Shown: one piece after another, positions 45,031-55,630 of the stretch | Numbering within the stretch: the first letter of the stretch is position 1 | Layout of the letters: each line of letters opens with the position of its first letter | Assembly (NCBI GenBank): GCA_963576735.1 | Contig: OY755177.1 | Span: 8,928,001 to 8,992,000 of the forward strand | Origin: Bedellia somnulentella | Lineage: Eukaryota > Arthropoda > Insecta > Lepidoptera > Bedelliidae | Direction: 5' to 3' | DNA length: 64,000 bases | Position numbers and translations under genes: made by a program | Notes under the pieces: model-generated | What the model saw: only the letters and a program-made list of their open reading frames with translations | Told to the model about the DNA's origin: nothing | Database searches by the model: none

Positions 45031-46549
45031 TCCCAAAACCGGGTAGCCACAGAGACAAGATCAAGACTTTAAATCCATAACAAGTGTAGCCAGAGTTGTT
45101 GACTTCTAAATTCCTCAGCTAGTTTCCAAAGCTGAGAAAGGTAAACATTGTAAAATATAGATCGGCCATAAATCTCTCTAATAACCCTCAAGTCTAAAGT
45201 TGCGTCCAACGTCACGCTTTTTCTTCCCAGGAAATGAGTAAGTGGTTTTTGAAATGAAACTACACAGCTTTAAGTGTTATAATCATCAAGGAAAAATTCA
45301 CGTGTCACAGTGTTTGTCACCAAACTCCTCCGAACCTCAAACTCGACTGAACCGATTAAAATGAATTTGAATGAACGAATGAGTAATGATATATAAGGGA
45401 AAATAAAGCAACGTATTATTTAGTTTTAGGTCTCTTACGCACTATAATTTGTTTATTGAATCAAAAGCAATATATTTCACGGTTGATTATTTCGAAGGAA
45501 GTGAAATTAAGTTTTTCTACTAATACAGTCGGTAAAGTTTATTCGGCTTGTTATCTCTTCTTACAAAGAAACCCGCTAAAAATAATGTGACAACTGCCAG
45601 ATACACTGCCTTGACCTGATCTTATCGCACTTTTCTAGTCATTCCATTTCCTTGGTCGTTTGATTTATTACGGCCTACACAAAGTCCATTGTATTCTTTC
45701 ATCAGGATGATATTCCGCACTGATTGTTGAGGTTCGATTGCCTCAGTCCCCGCCAATGTCAAGCCATCTGGTTGCTGAAGTTCTCGGGTCAGGTGTGACT
45801 CGAGTATCCCCGCTGCCCTGACCTGCCCCAGCTCATAGAGCACTATTAAGAAACCTCCTTTAAAAAAACATAATTATCATTTCATTATTCCTTCTGCAGT
45901 ATTTGAACGATGATATCCTGAATTGAATTGTATCTTTATTCTTTTACACGTTATTAATTCGAGCTTAATACGGTTATACCAAACTTTTCGGCAACAACAC
46001 AAAATTTTGGATGGAAAAAATAAAAGTTAAAAACAAAATCAGGTCGGTACTCTATAAATAAAATATGTACCGAAACAGGACGCTCCGAAAAGTTGGATCG
46101 ACTTTAGGCAAAATTAGTGAAACCTGATTCTGAGTCAATCTAAAAGTTGTATGCTAATAATAAATTTAACGAGGGTGAACACATGCAGAGCGGTAAAGGT
46201 CCAACCGAGTATCCAGCCAACTGCTACCGGATTAACATCAGTTGGTCTACATGCAGATTAATGATATGCGAATTTTATTCAAAACTTAAAAGCTTTCAGG
46301 GAAATAGTTTGTCAATTTACAAATTGAATTTATCAGACATATTGATTCTTAATAAATAACGGCCAAGTAGGTTTATATTCTATTTAACCCTGCTTTTCAC
46401 TGCAGTAATATTTTTTTGGTTGAAAAGTAAATAGATTTCCTAATTCTCCAAAGGCGGGCGGGCATATCGTAGGCGTGAATATCTAATTTCACAAAAAAAA
46501 AATACTCGACTGCGGTGAAGTGAATACGAGGGTTTTAATTTGAGGAGGA
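45031..46549. other. Centre of the large inverted repeat
   Basis: Contains, near 45040-45180, a degenerate minus-strand copy of the tail family at 56040-56265, and a GC-balanced open frame at 45622-45843. An open frame at 46147-46359 has no coding character I trust. The rest is AT-rich. Confidence 0.5.
45622..45843 (-). other. Possible orphan exon
   Basis: A minus-strand frame of higher GC content than its surroundings: LYELGQVRAAGILESHLTRE, LQQPDGLTLAGTEAIEPQQS, VRNIILMKEYNGLCVG, ending TAA. A splice-acceptor-like TTTCTTAATAG directly precedes it on that strand. No family recognised and no partner exon found, so it may be chance or a pseudo-exon. Confidence 0.3.
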
Positions 46550-47660
46550 TTTTAGTTGGGGTTTATGGTTGTGAGTATATGTATGAATGTATGTATAGAT
46601 TAGTTGGTTTTACTAATTTATGTGGCTGGATTTCAGAAAGCCATCAATTTAATACGAGCAGCAGCAGCAGCACTTAACAGTATTTAATTTAAATCTTTTT
46701 GTTCATGAAAACCTCATGTGGGGATTATTACTAATAAATAAAGAATAAATAAAGGAAAGAAAAATTTCAAAATCCCGCCTGTGTCGAAATTTTTCTTTCC
46801 TTTACTTTATTTTTATTTATTAACAGGATTTTTATTTTTTTAGCTTAAGACCGACACTGCACACATCTTAAGTATATTTAACTTCTCCGGACCGGAGTAT
46901 CAGTTTTTATTCGAACCTAAAGTATGTGATTAAACCTTGCAGAATGCATTGCAAATCTATATTACTTGTTGTTCAATCCTTCAGGAACTATGTATGGATT
47001 GTATGGATGGTAATAGTAATAAAATATCTGACTCCAGGACATATTGCGTGTATTGATTAATAATTGCACCGTGGCCGAAATAATGTTAACAGTAACAAGA
47101 ATCGTACGCAACGCAAGTGACAAAGAATAAGTGGGTAGCATGACGCACTACCCTCAAACGCTTTATAATCATTTCCGAGCACTAGTGATGTGCCGGAACA
47201 CTTGTAATACTATAAACAAACCTGTGTTTTTTTTTTACTTCTGAACCGATCAGATACAATCACCACCGGAATGCTTTTCCTTTGTACTTTGGAATAATAT
47301 GAAATGGGACTTTAAAAAAAATATAGATCCATAGTAAAAAGTAGTATTACTTAATTACAAGGAAAATGCCATCCCGAGAAATTTCAAGTCGCGAGAAAAA
47401 CACGAAGTCTAGAAAATACACTCGCAGAGACCAAATGAAATCAATTAATTATTTACAAAATTATCCATTATCCGAATCATTTATCCCGAAATCTATTTTC
47501 AGTTAGTCCCCTTTGAAAAATTTAAGAATGAGACTATTGAAGAGCTTCCAATTCAACGAGAAACAGGGAAAGCCTAATAACTAAACATTGTTTTAATGAC
47601 AATAATTTACAATGAATTCAATGAATAAAGACTTGTGCTTCAATTTCGTTATAATATGCC
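46550..47660 (-). repeat. Right arm of the large diverged inverted repeat
   Basis: Reverse complement of 43870-45030 with divergence. It starts at a TATGGTTGTGAGTATATG tail-like sequence and ends at TATAATATGCCAAGG. It contains an extra tRNA-like SINE remnant (46681-46825) that the left arm lacks, so that insertion came after the arms formed. Confidence 0.85.
46681..46825. mobile_element. Truncated tRNA-like SINE, mostly its inverted ends
   Basis: TTCATGAAAACCTCATGTGG, GGGATTATTACTAATAAATA and GGAAAGAAAAATTTC, followed by CCCGCCTGTGTCGAAATTTT and TCTTTCC in inverted order. The tRNA-like core is deleted, leaving only the last bases of the T arm and acceptor stem. Confidence 0.75.
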
Positions 47661-48104
47661 AAGGTCGTTCAGTTTTCTTAATTGTTTAACAATTGTTTAC
47701 ACCCGTCGCTTTACAGACAGGTGTTGAGTTATATTTCATGGAATTTTAATAGGGAATTCCCTCAAGATAACGCGAACAATTTGCTGGAAAATTATTATAA
47801 TACTATACAGATTTCCTTAAAATTTTCATTCTGTCGTAAAAGTTTCGGGAATTGATGAACACTGATTTAAATCCGCGATTGCTATTTAGAAAGAAAACTG
47901 TTTTACAAATGGAAAAAAATAAAAAAAAAGGTTTTCCTGGAAAACAAATTTAATAATTTAATTGTTGGAATACACTAAAACAATTTACATATTCTAACAA
48001 ATTATATATTCTATCGCTGCAATTCAAAACACAGGCTGGAGAATGAAACCAAACGATCAAAATGTGACAACTCAAAAATACTAAAAATATAATAATGTTA
48101 CGAG
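47661..48104. other. AT-rich stretch without a gene
   Basis: No coding frame or element recognised. Confidence 0.45.
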
Positions 48105-48409
48105 TGATTTGCTGCATTGGTCGAAACTCGTTATTTTACTTCACTGAAAGCGTATTCATTATTTTCCTCCAAAAGCCAGCAATTTTAGCTTCGTAAAAAC
48201 ATGTGCGTTGAGTACACACGCCTGTCGCACTTACGATATGCAATTATGTCGTCGGCATAAAAGTTTCTATAGATGATGTGTTTTGTTCTTTTTCCAACGA
48301 AAGCAATTCACATGTATTGTCCGATAAGAAATGAACGGCTTCAAAATATGACTTCAATATATTTTTGATTCATTGTCATTGAGTACACAGCGAATTTAGG
48401 CCGGTACGA

Positions 48410-48648
48410 AGAGATATATAGAGCCAATGTGGATGGGATTGTTAGTAGAGGACGGCCTCGTAAAACGTTTCTAGATCAGATAGAAAACGTTCTTATAAAG
48501 GGGGTCCGAAGTGAGAAGAATAAAAGAACATGTATAAGAAGAAGAATAATGAATGTAAGAGAAGCAGAGAGGTTTGTCAAGATCGTACTAAGTGGCGATC
48601 GATAGTCTCTGCCTACCCCAATGGGAATAGTGGGCGTGAGTATAAGAA
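48410..48648 (+). mobile_element. LINE 3'-end fragment
   Basis: Same family as 17758-18231: AGAGATATATAGAGCCAATG, RGRPRKTFLDQIENVL-like codons, then GTACTAAGTGGCGATCGATA, CCCCAATGGGAATAGTGGGC and GTGAGTATA. Frameshifted and non-functional. Confidence 0.8.
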
Positions 48649-49655
48649 AGTATTCGAAGTCGAGTGGCAAGCAAATCGGAACGGATCAAATATGAATCAA
48701 AACATTCTCTTAGCTTAGACAGTAACAGTAATAAGAAATAAATGATTTGTTTGTGTTGTTGTTTTACTTACTTTAAATTTATGGTTAAAAATTAGGAAAA
48801 CGTTTCATAAGATTCACTGAAGTTTTCCTAGTTCTTTATCAATCTGATTGATGAAGAAATATTAAGAATTCAAATTATATGAATGCCAATGTGGATCCAA
48901 ACAAATCTTTCAAATTTGCCCATTCTTATCACATTCCACTTCACACCTAACGATGTTTTTTTTTAGTCTCCTGTTGAAGTCCTATATTCGCTTCGCAGTA
49001 GGTATATCGCAACTTTATTTTCATCCATAGTTTTTCGTTATATTAACCGACCATTACGAGTATAATTAAATTTCAATTTCCGGAAAGCAAGTAAAGGATG
49101 AAGTGGATTTGTAGTAATATTACTCGAGTACAAAACATTAAATAATTTGGTAAATGTATTTGGCAAGTTTAAATAATTATTTCAATACTGAGAACAAACT
49201 CAGATGAGAGGTGAAGAACCATAAACCAGTTTATAATTGCTTTTCTAAATAATTTGGAGAGCCAAACCCAACATTGTTTTCACTCGATGACAGGTAAATT
49301 AATTTATCACAATGTTAAATAAGTAGTTGTTATTTGTTGATTTTGGGAAACTTTGCTTATATATTTACAACTTCTTCTTTAAACAGTTACAAAAAAATAT
49401 GTTATATATGTGGTATCTTATAATTAAAAAAAACAAGCACAGCGAAACATGATTTTAAGGTAATCAATAAAAGAATAGAAATAAAATAGAAAATGCACAA
49501 CATAAAAACCAAATTACTTACTTATAATTTTTCAAACATGCTTTCTTTATTTAAAGTAATAATATAACAGACAACTCGCATAAAGACAAGTATTGAATTT
49601 GAATCATTACGTTGATATGTTTTTTTTTATAATCAATTATTCTTGACTCATATTA

Positions 49656-50946
49656 CGAGGGCTGCTATTTATGTATCCGGAATAAAAAAAAGAAACAAAC
49701 ATATATCAATTAATATGGTTTTATTGCTTCTCAAAATATTCGCCGCTCAGATCTATACACTTTTGCATGCGTTGAAACCAATTTTCATAGCACTTTTTCC
49801 ACTCAGACTGAGGTATCTCCAAAACGTGCATTTTGAACGCATCGACTGCCTCTTCGCGGCTCGAAAAACGTTGACCACGTAATTTTTTCTTCACATTTGG
49901 AAATAAATAAAAATCATTGGGTGCCAAATCAGGGCTGTACGGCGGATGACCTGTCAATTCGATCTTTTGAGCTTCTAAAAACTGAGTTGTGACGGCCGAC
50001 CTGTGACAGCTAGCATTGTCGTGATGCAGAATGATTCTACGTTGTCGGTTAGTCTTTCTTATTTGTTCAAAGACTTCCGGCAAACAAATGGTCGTATACC
50101 ACTCCGAATTAACAGTTTTACGATTCTCTAAAGGCACTGTAGCTACATGGCCATTTATACCAAAAAAACAAGCGACCATTTGCTTCAATGTGCTTTTTGC
50201 ACGAATAACTTTTGTTGGGTTCGGCTCATCTTGGAACACCCACACCGTGGACTGCTGCTTAGTTTCGGGGTCGTAAGCGTAGATCCAAGATTCGTCACCT
50301 GTGTAGATATTATAAACAGCTTTTGACGCACCACGGTTGTATTTTTTTAACATTTCTTTGCACCAATCGACACGAGCCTGTTTTTGATCAATACTCAAGT
50401 TGTGCGGAATCCAACGGGAGCAAATTTTTTTTACAGCTAAATGTTCATGAAGTATCTTATGTATGCTCGTCATACTAATGCCCAGAGATGCCTCTATCTC
50501 ACGATATGTAACATGACGATCTTGAGTTATTAGTTCCCGGACAGCATCGATGTTTTGAGGTACAACGACCGTTTTAGGGCGACCTTCTTTAATTTCATCA
50601 GTAAGCTTAGATCGTCCACGATTAAACTCGCTAAACCAGTGATACACAGTGGTCTTTGAGGGTGCTTCATCCCCAAAAGTTGAAGTAAGCTGATCGATGC
50701 ACTGTTTTTGAGTTAGACCACGCCGAAAATCGTAAAAAATCATGGCACGAAAATGTTCACGAGTTAAATCCATGGTGGTTAAGACACGCAATTTTCAAAA
50801 TGACGCTACGATGTGAAAACAATTGACAGTCACATAAAAATAAATGTATTCTAAAGCTAAAGAGTTCTATTTTTAAATGATGTAATTACTTTTTAAATTA
50901 TTGTTCTGTAAGTGGCCAGTTCCGGATACATAAATAGCAGCCCTCG
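49656..50946 (-). mobile_element. Complete mariner transposon
   Basis: 1291 bp with 27-bp perfect terminal inverted repeats (CGAGGGCTGCTATTTATG then TATCCGGAA at the left, its complement at the right), flanked by TA on both sides (49654-49655, 50947-50948). The matching site in unit 1 (~11078-11090, CTCATATTACATCAG) is empty, with a single TA. The transposase frame occupies most of the element. Confidence 0.97.
49721..50773 (-). CDS. Mariner transposase, apparently intact
   Basis: Cut-and-paste transposase of the Tc1/mariner superfamily. I prefer the start at the second Met (MDLTREHFRAMIF), giving 350 residues, the usual mariner length; an in-frame ATG 18 bases upstream (50791) would add six residues. 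In that longer numbering: N-terminal helix-turn-helix DNA-binding region (~1-115, with TVYHWFSEFNRGR and TYREIEASLGIS), linker motif RWIPHNL (~126-132), catalytic triad D166 (TGDESW), D258 (LHHDNA) and D293 (SPDLAPNDF). There are 34 residues between the last two, the DD34D mariner signature. No stop or frameshift. It likely acts in the nucleus on its own 27-bp ends. Proteins of this type are often annotated as SETMAR-like in insect genomes. Confidence 0.96.
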   Translation of the reverse strand: MDLTREHFRAMIFYDFRRGLTQKQCIDQLTSTFGDEAPSKTTVYHWFSEFNRGRSKLTDEIKEGRPKTVVVPQNIDAVRELITQDRHVTYREIEASLGISMTSIHKILHEHLAVKKICSRWIPHNLSIDQKQARVDWCKEMLKKYNRGASKAVYNIYTGDESWIYAYDPETKQQSTVWVFQDEPNPTKVIRAKSTLKQMVACFFGINGHVATVPLENRKTVNSEWYTTICLPEVFEQIRKTNRQRRIILHHDNASCHRSAVTTQFLEAQKIELTGHPPYSPDLAPNDFYLFPNVKKKLRGQRFSSREEAVDAFKMHVLEIPQSEWKKCYENWFQRMQKCIDLSGEYFEKQ

Positions 50947-51580
50947 TACATCAGATGGAAGTTCGTGAAACTAAACATTATCTCATAAGAAAGTTTTCTA
51001 TAACTCACCAAAAGGTCTCTGAATTTAACTGTATAGGTAGACAATTTTATCCTATTGATGCGATGTCCCAAACTTTATTAATCTATTCTGATTAACAGCT
51101 GTTACAGGATTTCTCCTATAATTCACAGGTTTTACTATCAAAATCAAAGCAATTTTAAAGAAATGACGCTCAAGGTTCTTGCATTAATGTCACACAGCCT
51201 TTAGGAAACAAAGTATGAAAAAAGAAACTCAACTCAAACGTTCACACCGTATATCCCCGAAGGGGTGGTAGAGGTACTAATACTTATGAACATCACGTGT
51301 AATTATATTATTTTTACTTAGTGTACTTAGTTACCCGTGACTAGTGGTTATTATTGGTAAATTGATTATCTCTACTTTTAGTTAATGTTAACCACGCTTA
51401 AAGTTCTACTAATGCAGTTGTTGGCCTCGGTGCATAGGTATATAGATTCCGTTTGATTGATTTGTGGTCATTAGTCGGCAGACCGAGGCAGTGGTTTGAT
51501 GAATGACGGGAGAAGCCATCCGACTCAGGCAGCCACAGAACTGATCGTATTTGGTCAATCTCTCTAGTGAAATAAATTTT

Positions 51581-52183
51581 CGTGAAATCCCCAACTTGGT
51601 AACTCATTTAAAAACAATTGGGTTAATATTTATACAGGTATGGACAAATATTTTTCATGTATAAATTTCAATATAATAGTTGTACCAAGCACGAAATTGC
51701 CAACTGCCTAAGATGCAGTGGAGGCGTACCTGATTACCATACTCCAAGTAATCTGCTGTAATCCCAATGACAAAGCCTGATTATAATAAATTACAATGTA
51801 GTTATGTACAACGTGGTATAATATGAAAATTTTCAAGCAATATTTGACAGTAATTGTGAGGACATCATTAATCAGACGGGTGCGGCTTTGGTAGAACTAT
51901 ACCTAGGCAATGCTGCTAGTGACATCACAAATACATCAATCAACAACCAAGATTCACAATGAATTTAGTCAATCTGGTATTAAAAGAGTTTCGTTTACTT
52001 AAGTTCATAAAAATAATTAAAATGTTTTTATGACTAGGATTACTATAGATATATTTTATTTATGTGCTGTTCGTTTTTTCAGTATTAGCCCTTAATTAAA
52101 TCGTCATCATCAATGGCTGACAAAAATCTTACTATTTCGTACTGTTAAACCCTGACTACCCCTTTTAGGAAAAAAATAACGAA
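51581..52183. other. Non-coding stretch
   Basis: No recognisable element or coding frame. CCCCTTTTAGG near 52160 hints at a decayed retroelement tail. Confidence 0.4.
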
Positions 52184-52238
52184 ATTCAAAGTCGTGAATA
52201 TGTTTATATCAATGTAACATTTCAATACAGATGAAATT

Positions 52239-52445
52239 GTAAATAAGGAAAGAAAAATTTCGACACAGGCGGGAATCGAACCCGCGGTAATTGACACGGT
52301 AGCTCAATTGGCAGAGCATCGGGGTGCATACCCGAGGTCGCGGGTTCGATTCCCGCCTGTGTCGAAATTTTTCTTTCCTTATTTATTCTTTATTTATTAG
52401 TAATAATCCCCACATGAGGTTTTCATGAACAAAAAGATTTAAATT
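52239..52445 (+). mobile_element. tRNA-like hairpin element
   Basis: A 207-bp insertion flanked by the 12-bp repeat ACAGATGAAATT (52227-52238, 52446-52457). Copy B of the host repeat (~58915-58927) has an empty site. Two exact complementary arms of 46 bp (52241-52286, 52339-52384) enclose the 5' half of a tRNA-like sequence. Its right end, TTAGTAATAATCCCCACATG to CATGAACAAAAAGATTTAAA, matches the ends of related elements at 46681 and 58277. Confidence 0.88.
52293..52364 (+). tRNA. tRNA-like sequence folding as a cloverleaf (probably SINE-borne, not a functional gene)
   Basis: All arms pair: acceptor GACACGG/CTGTGTC (one G-T), D stem GCTC/GAGC, anticodon stem TCGGG/CCCGA with a 7-base loop GTGCATA, T stem GCGGG/CCCGC with loop TTCGATT, then one discriminator base. 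The loop would give anticodon GCA (Cys), but position 32 is G and position 37 is T, both unusual. It lies within a mobile hairpin element, and related copies have irregular 8-base anticodon loops. I therefore regard it as a pseudo-tRNA that keeps pol III promoter boxes. Confidence 0.45.
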
Positions 52446-53662
52446 ACAGATGAAATTGGCCAAGTGCGAGTCAGTCTCGCTCGTAAAGGGTCCGTAGTAG
52501 CAGACATAGGTAAGCGGAACTGAGTGCCTGACCAATCAGTCCACTGGAAAAACTAATCTCTACTGCTTTCACTCTGCTCTCATGCTTCTTCTACCAAACC
52601 CAACATATCAACTAAGTACTATTACTACTTGGAACTAAACCAGCATTACACACCGCTCTTAAGGCCATATCCGACACCGACTGACAACTCATCACTATTG
52701 TCGGCCTTGGTTATCCCTAACCCATGCTGCGCGCGGGCGTTGTAAGAGGTAACCTAAGTTTTTGAGGCTTTTAAATTATGGGCAGAAACTCTATGTTACA
52801 CCTTTTTAGGTTTTATGCCCGTAGACGCAAATCACACTAGATTTCAGAAGTTTTTTGATACTTTAAATTAAGTGATGTACATAACTGAATGTGATATACA
52901 GACCTGTAATTGGATTAAGGACCAGCTTTAAATGCCGGTTTGTATGCAATGTTTATGTTCTTAAACTGTTAGTCAGCTTTGAATAAGAAAAGAAGTAAAC
53001 AATAGCTAAAGAGTTAGTAATATGAAAAATTTGCCACATTAAAATGGAAATATGGTTACAGTTATTATGTAAATAAACGACGATCATCAGTCATCAAGGG
53101 TAGGTAGACCCTATGTTAATATATTGACTTAAACGGGTGCGCAATTTTTCACATATCATTTTGGTTGGAACCCTGAAAATATTTTTCATGCCTTATATTG
53201 TCATAAATATCATTCTGTATTAAATATTGATTTACAAATCAACCTAATGCTTAAAAACTTAGTATAAGCTTGCAATACGTATTGTATTGTCGCATAAGTT
53301 TTTCGCCACTTATCATGAGTAATATTTATAATAATTGCGTACATAAGTTTTTGAGTTAGTTCTCGTGGGAACTTATCAGAAAATGTTAAATTATTGTTTA
53401 CCAAACACATTTTACGTCAATATGTACGCCAAATTATTCAAATATTATTCTATCTCGCGGTATTCATCCACAAACTTATAGGGATCATTTTTGAACATAT
53501 AAGCATTGATTTTAAGTCAATTCACTCTTACCAGTAATTAATTCTGGGTTCGATATTAATTTTCATATATCACGGAACCCGGAGGGAAATTAAGACGGAA
53601 AGAAATTGAAATTGATAATTGAATTGAGCAATTTTTCCGAGATATCAAGCAAAAGCTGTACT

Positions 53663-54400
53663 GGTAAAGGTTTAGAAATCGCCGTAATGATTCTTAACTT
53701 CAATAGAGAATAGGAAAATCTTTTCAATTAACACCTTTGTAATTATGAGTGGGAAAATATAGTTTTTAATCTAGTTCTTGAAGATTTATTAAAAATATTG
53801 TATATAATACAATCTTTGTCGATTTTAAGGTTTCATAGTGAACAGGAAACTGTAAGAGTTTTGCTATGTGTGTCTTTCTGTCTGTACACGTCATGACCTA
53901 TAGATGCCTGGGTCTAGAAAGTTGGGTCTAGATTTGGTATGTCTACACAAAAATAATCCAACCGCAAATAGGGTTCCATAACTAATTAATTGTTACATTT
54001 AATTCAGCTAAATTAAGTAGGCAGACACGCAACATTCCTTGTTTTACACAGTGATTGCGAGTGAAACAAAGACGCCGAAAGAGGACTAAGGTGAAGTATC
54101 TAAAAGTAATTAATATGCCTTGTTTGTTGTATTCAGTAAAAGATTTTAGAATCTCTAAAGATCCAAAAATGTATTGTGGAGGCAAATTATGCATACTGCT
54201 ACTACAAAATCGTTTTCATATCATTGGGCTAACGGTCCGCTGCACGTTTCTTAACAGAACATCATTGTTCAACTTTTAAGACCCACGGCACCTGGGGAGG
54301 GCCGGGATAGCAGAGGTCTTATAACTTCTAAACATAACGTGGCATTGGACCAGGCTCCAATTTCACGACGACTACAATTGTCAGTGACATATGTCGAGCT
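53663..54400. other. Non-coding stretch with dispersed-repeat phrases
   Basis: TGTGTGTCTTTCTGTCTGTA (~53870) and GTAAGAGTTTTGCTATG resemble transposon-derived sequence. No gene; open frames around 53982-54279 overlap on both strands and look like chance. Confidence 0.45.
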
Positions 54401-55291
54401 ACAATTCGGTATGCAAAGTTTTACTAAAGTGATGCTGATTACAAAACCATTTCGAGATATTATGGTTATAAACAATATTTTCTTGAAATTAGCGACATGA
54501 TAGTCCAGTGGGTAAGAACACCCGCCCGAAAAACAGAAGGGCGTGAGTTCCAATCCTGGGACGGGCCTACACCAATTTGTCTTTTCTAAAGTCATATGTG
54601 TGGTTAATTTATCATGGTTGCTAACGGTGAGGGAAAACATCGTGAGGAAACCCACATGGCTGAGTTGTACTTAGTCATGTGACAGTGTATTCGTACAAAA
54701 ACGGCGATAGGCCTGCCCCCTATCACGTGAGTACACTGTCTAAGCAAAACGTGGGTACCTTCTCTGGAAACTAGATGGCGCTTGCCATGTGAGTTCAGGA
54801 GTATTGGTACCTCTGCCAACCCCTTCGGGGATAAAACGGCGTGAACGTTTACGTTACGCTACGTTTACGTTTCTTGAAATTATATCAATTGAAGCTAAGA
54901 TGACTGTTATTTTATCAAAAAACTCTAACAGTGTTTGACCTTCAATGTTGTTTCAAAGACATACGGTTTTGCAGTTTATTAATAAAATATCGAAAATCAT
55001 AGGTTAGTTTAGTATAATATCGTAATAATTTCATTTGACATCACAAATTCGTGATATTTTTTGCAATCAGCAACATTTTTATAAAACATTTCGCTTCATT
55101 TGCATGTCGCCACGTGATTTTATCGATCGATGACGTCATAAGTACAAAAGTTGAACAATCTTTAAAAAATCATAACTTTACAATTACTCATTTTAAATGG
55201 AAAATATTCAAATTAGTCTTTTCTTTTCGTGTTTACTATCGAATAAAAATATTTAATAAATACCAAAAAAAAACTTTGCACACCGAATTGT
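54401..55291. mobile_element. MITE with CGGTATGCAAAG ends, split by a SINE
   Basis: Ends are ACAATTCGGTATGCAAAG and CTTTGCACACCGAATTGT. Removing the SINE (54491-54869) and one target copy leaves ~500 bp, the size of the 15339-15835 MITE. Interior landmarks match that copy on the opposite strand, e.g. CATTTGCATGTCGC and GATGACGTCAT. Confidence 0.85.
54491..54869 (+). mobile_element. S1 SINE inserted in the MITE
   Basis: A 379-bp near-full-length copy, from AGCGACATGATAGTCCAGTG to GGCGTGAACGTTTACG repeats, flanked by the 12-bp duplication TTTCTTGAAATT (54479-54490, 54870-54881). It closely matches 21339-21709. The tail here is (ACGTT)-like where the unit 2 copy has TTATG repeats. Confidence 0.93.
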
Positions 55292-55520
55292 CAATCAAAT
55301 TGTGACATATTACAATTTTATGAAATATTTTCTATAGAAATGCTTACAAACTTGACAGGCATTTTGCTACAATTGTATGTATTACAATTGTGTTGTGGAA
55401 CAGTAATTATTATTTTAGTCGACATATTTGTAGAATTGTCGTAGAATCTTGACATGTGAGCACATGTCGGATTTGCGTGACAATTGTAGTATTTCGTGGT
55501 TGATACACGCGTATTTCAAA
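55292..55520. other. Sequence upstream of the transposase-like start
   Basis: Rich in ACAATTGT words (~55370, 55387, 55480). This may be the non-coding end of a DNA transposon, but I cannot define its terminus. Confidence 0.35.
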
Positions 55521-55630
55521 ATGGCTCTCCATGCGAGTAGTAGTGACGCTAGTGATAGTAACAGTGATCTTGATGAATTTACAATTGTAGCACTTGTCGC
55601 GTTGGTGAAATTGGAGCCTGGTGTTCAGAG
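55521..55630 (+). pseudogene. Possible N-terminus of a Harbinger-type transposase, cut by a SINE
   Basis: ATG at 55521 opens MALHASSSDASDSNSDLDEF and TIVALVALVKLEPG; the frame then runs into a minus-strand SINE. An acidic Ser/Asp-rich start followed by a hydrophobic helix is common in HARBI1-like proteins. With ~36 codons this is only a suggestion. Confidence 0.3.

Larger units (their letters stand above)
48105..51580 (+). repeat. Third, diverged paralogue of 6905-11665 (and 23140-27893)
   Basis: Collinear with unit 1 but with many substitutions and indels. Matches: 48110-48405 with 6910-7205; 48650-49435 with 8770-9722; 49436-49655 with 10851-11080; 50947-51575 with 11081-11660. It lacks the Harbinger-like MITE, the 229-bp LINE tail and the RTE LINE found in units 1 and 2, and carries its own mariner. 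Confidence 0.9.
52184..53662 (+). repeat. Direct repeat copy A (partner 58873-60055)
   Basis: Begins TTCAAAGTCGTGAATATG and ends GAAGC-like CAAAAGCTGTACT. Highly similar over GGCCAAGTGCGAGTCAGTC, GGGTAGGTAGACCCTATG and TACCAAACACATTTTACGTC. Phrases such as CAAGTGCGAGTCAGTCTCGC are typical of a dispersed insect repeat. Copy A has two extra blocks: the hairpin element at 52239-52445, and ~53270-53395, absent from copy B. Confidence 0.88.

Noticed and set aside
52293..52364. A functional tRNA-Cys gene
   Set aside because: It folds well, but the anticodon loop has unusual bases at positions 32 and 37. It is part of a mobile hairpin element with target duplications, and related copies have broken loops.
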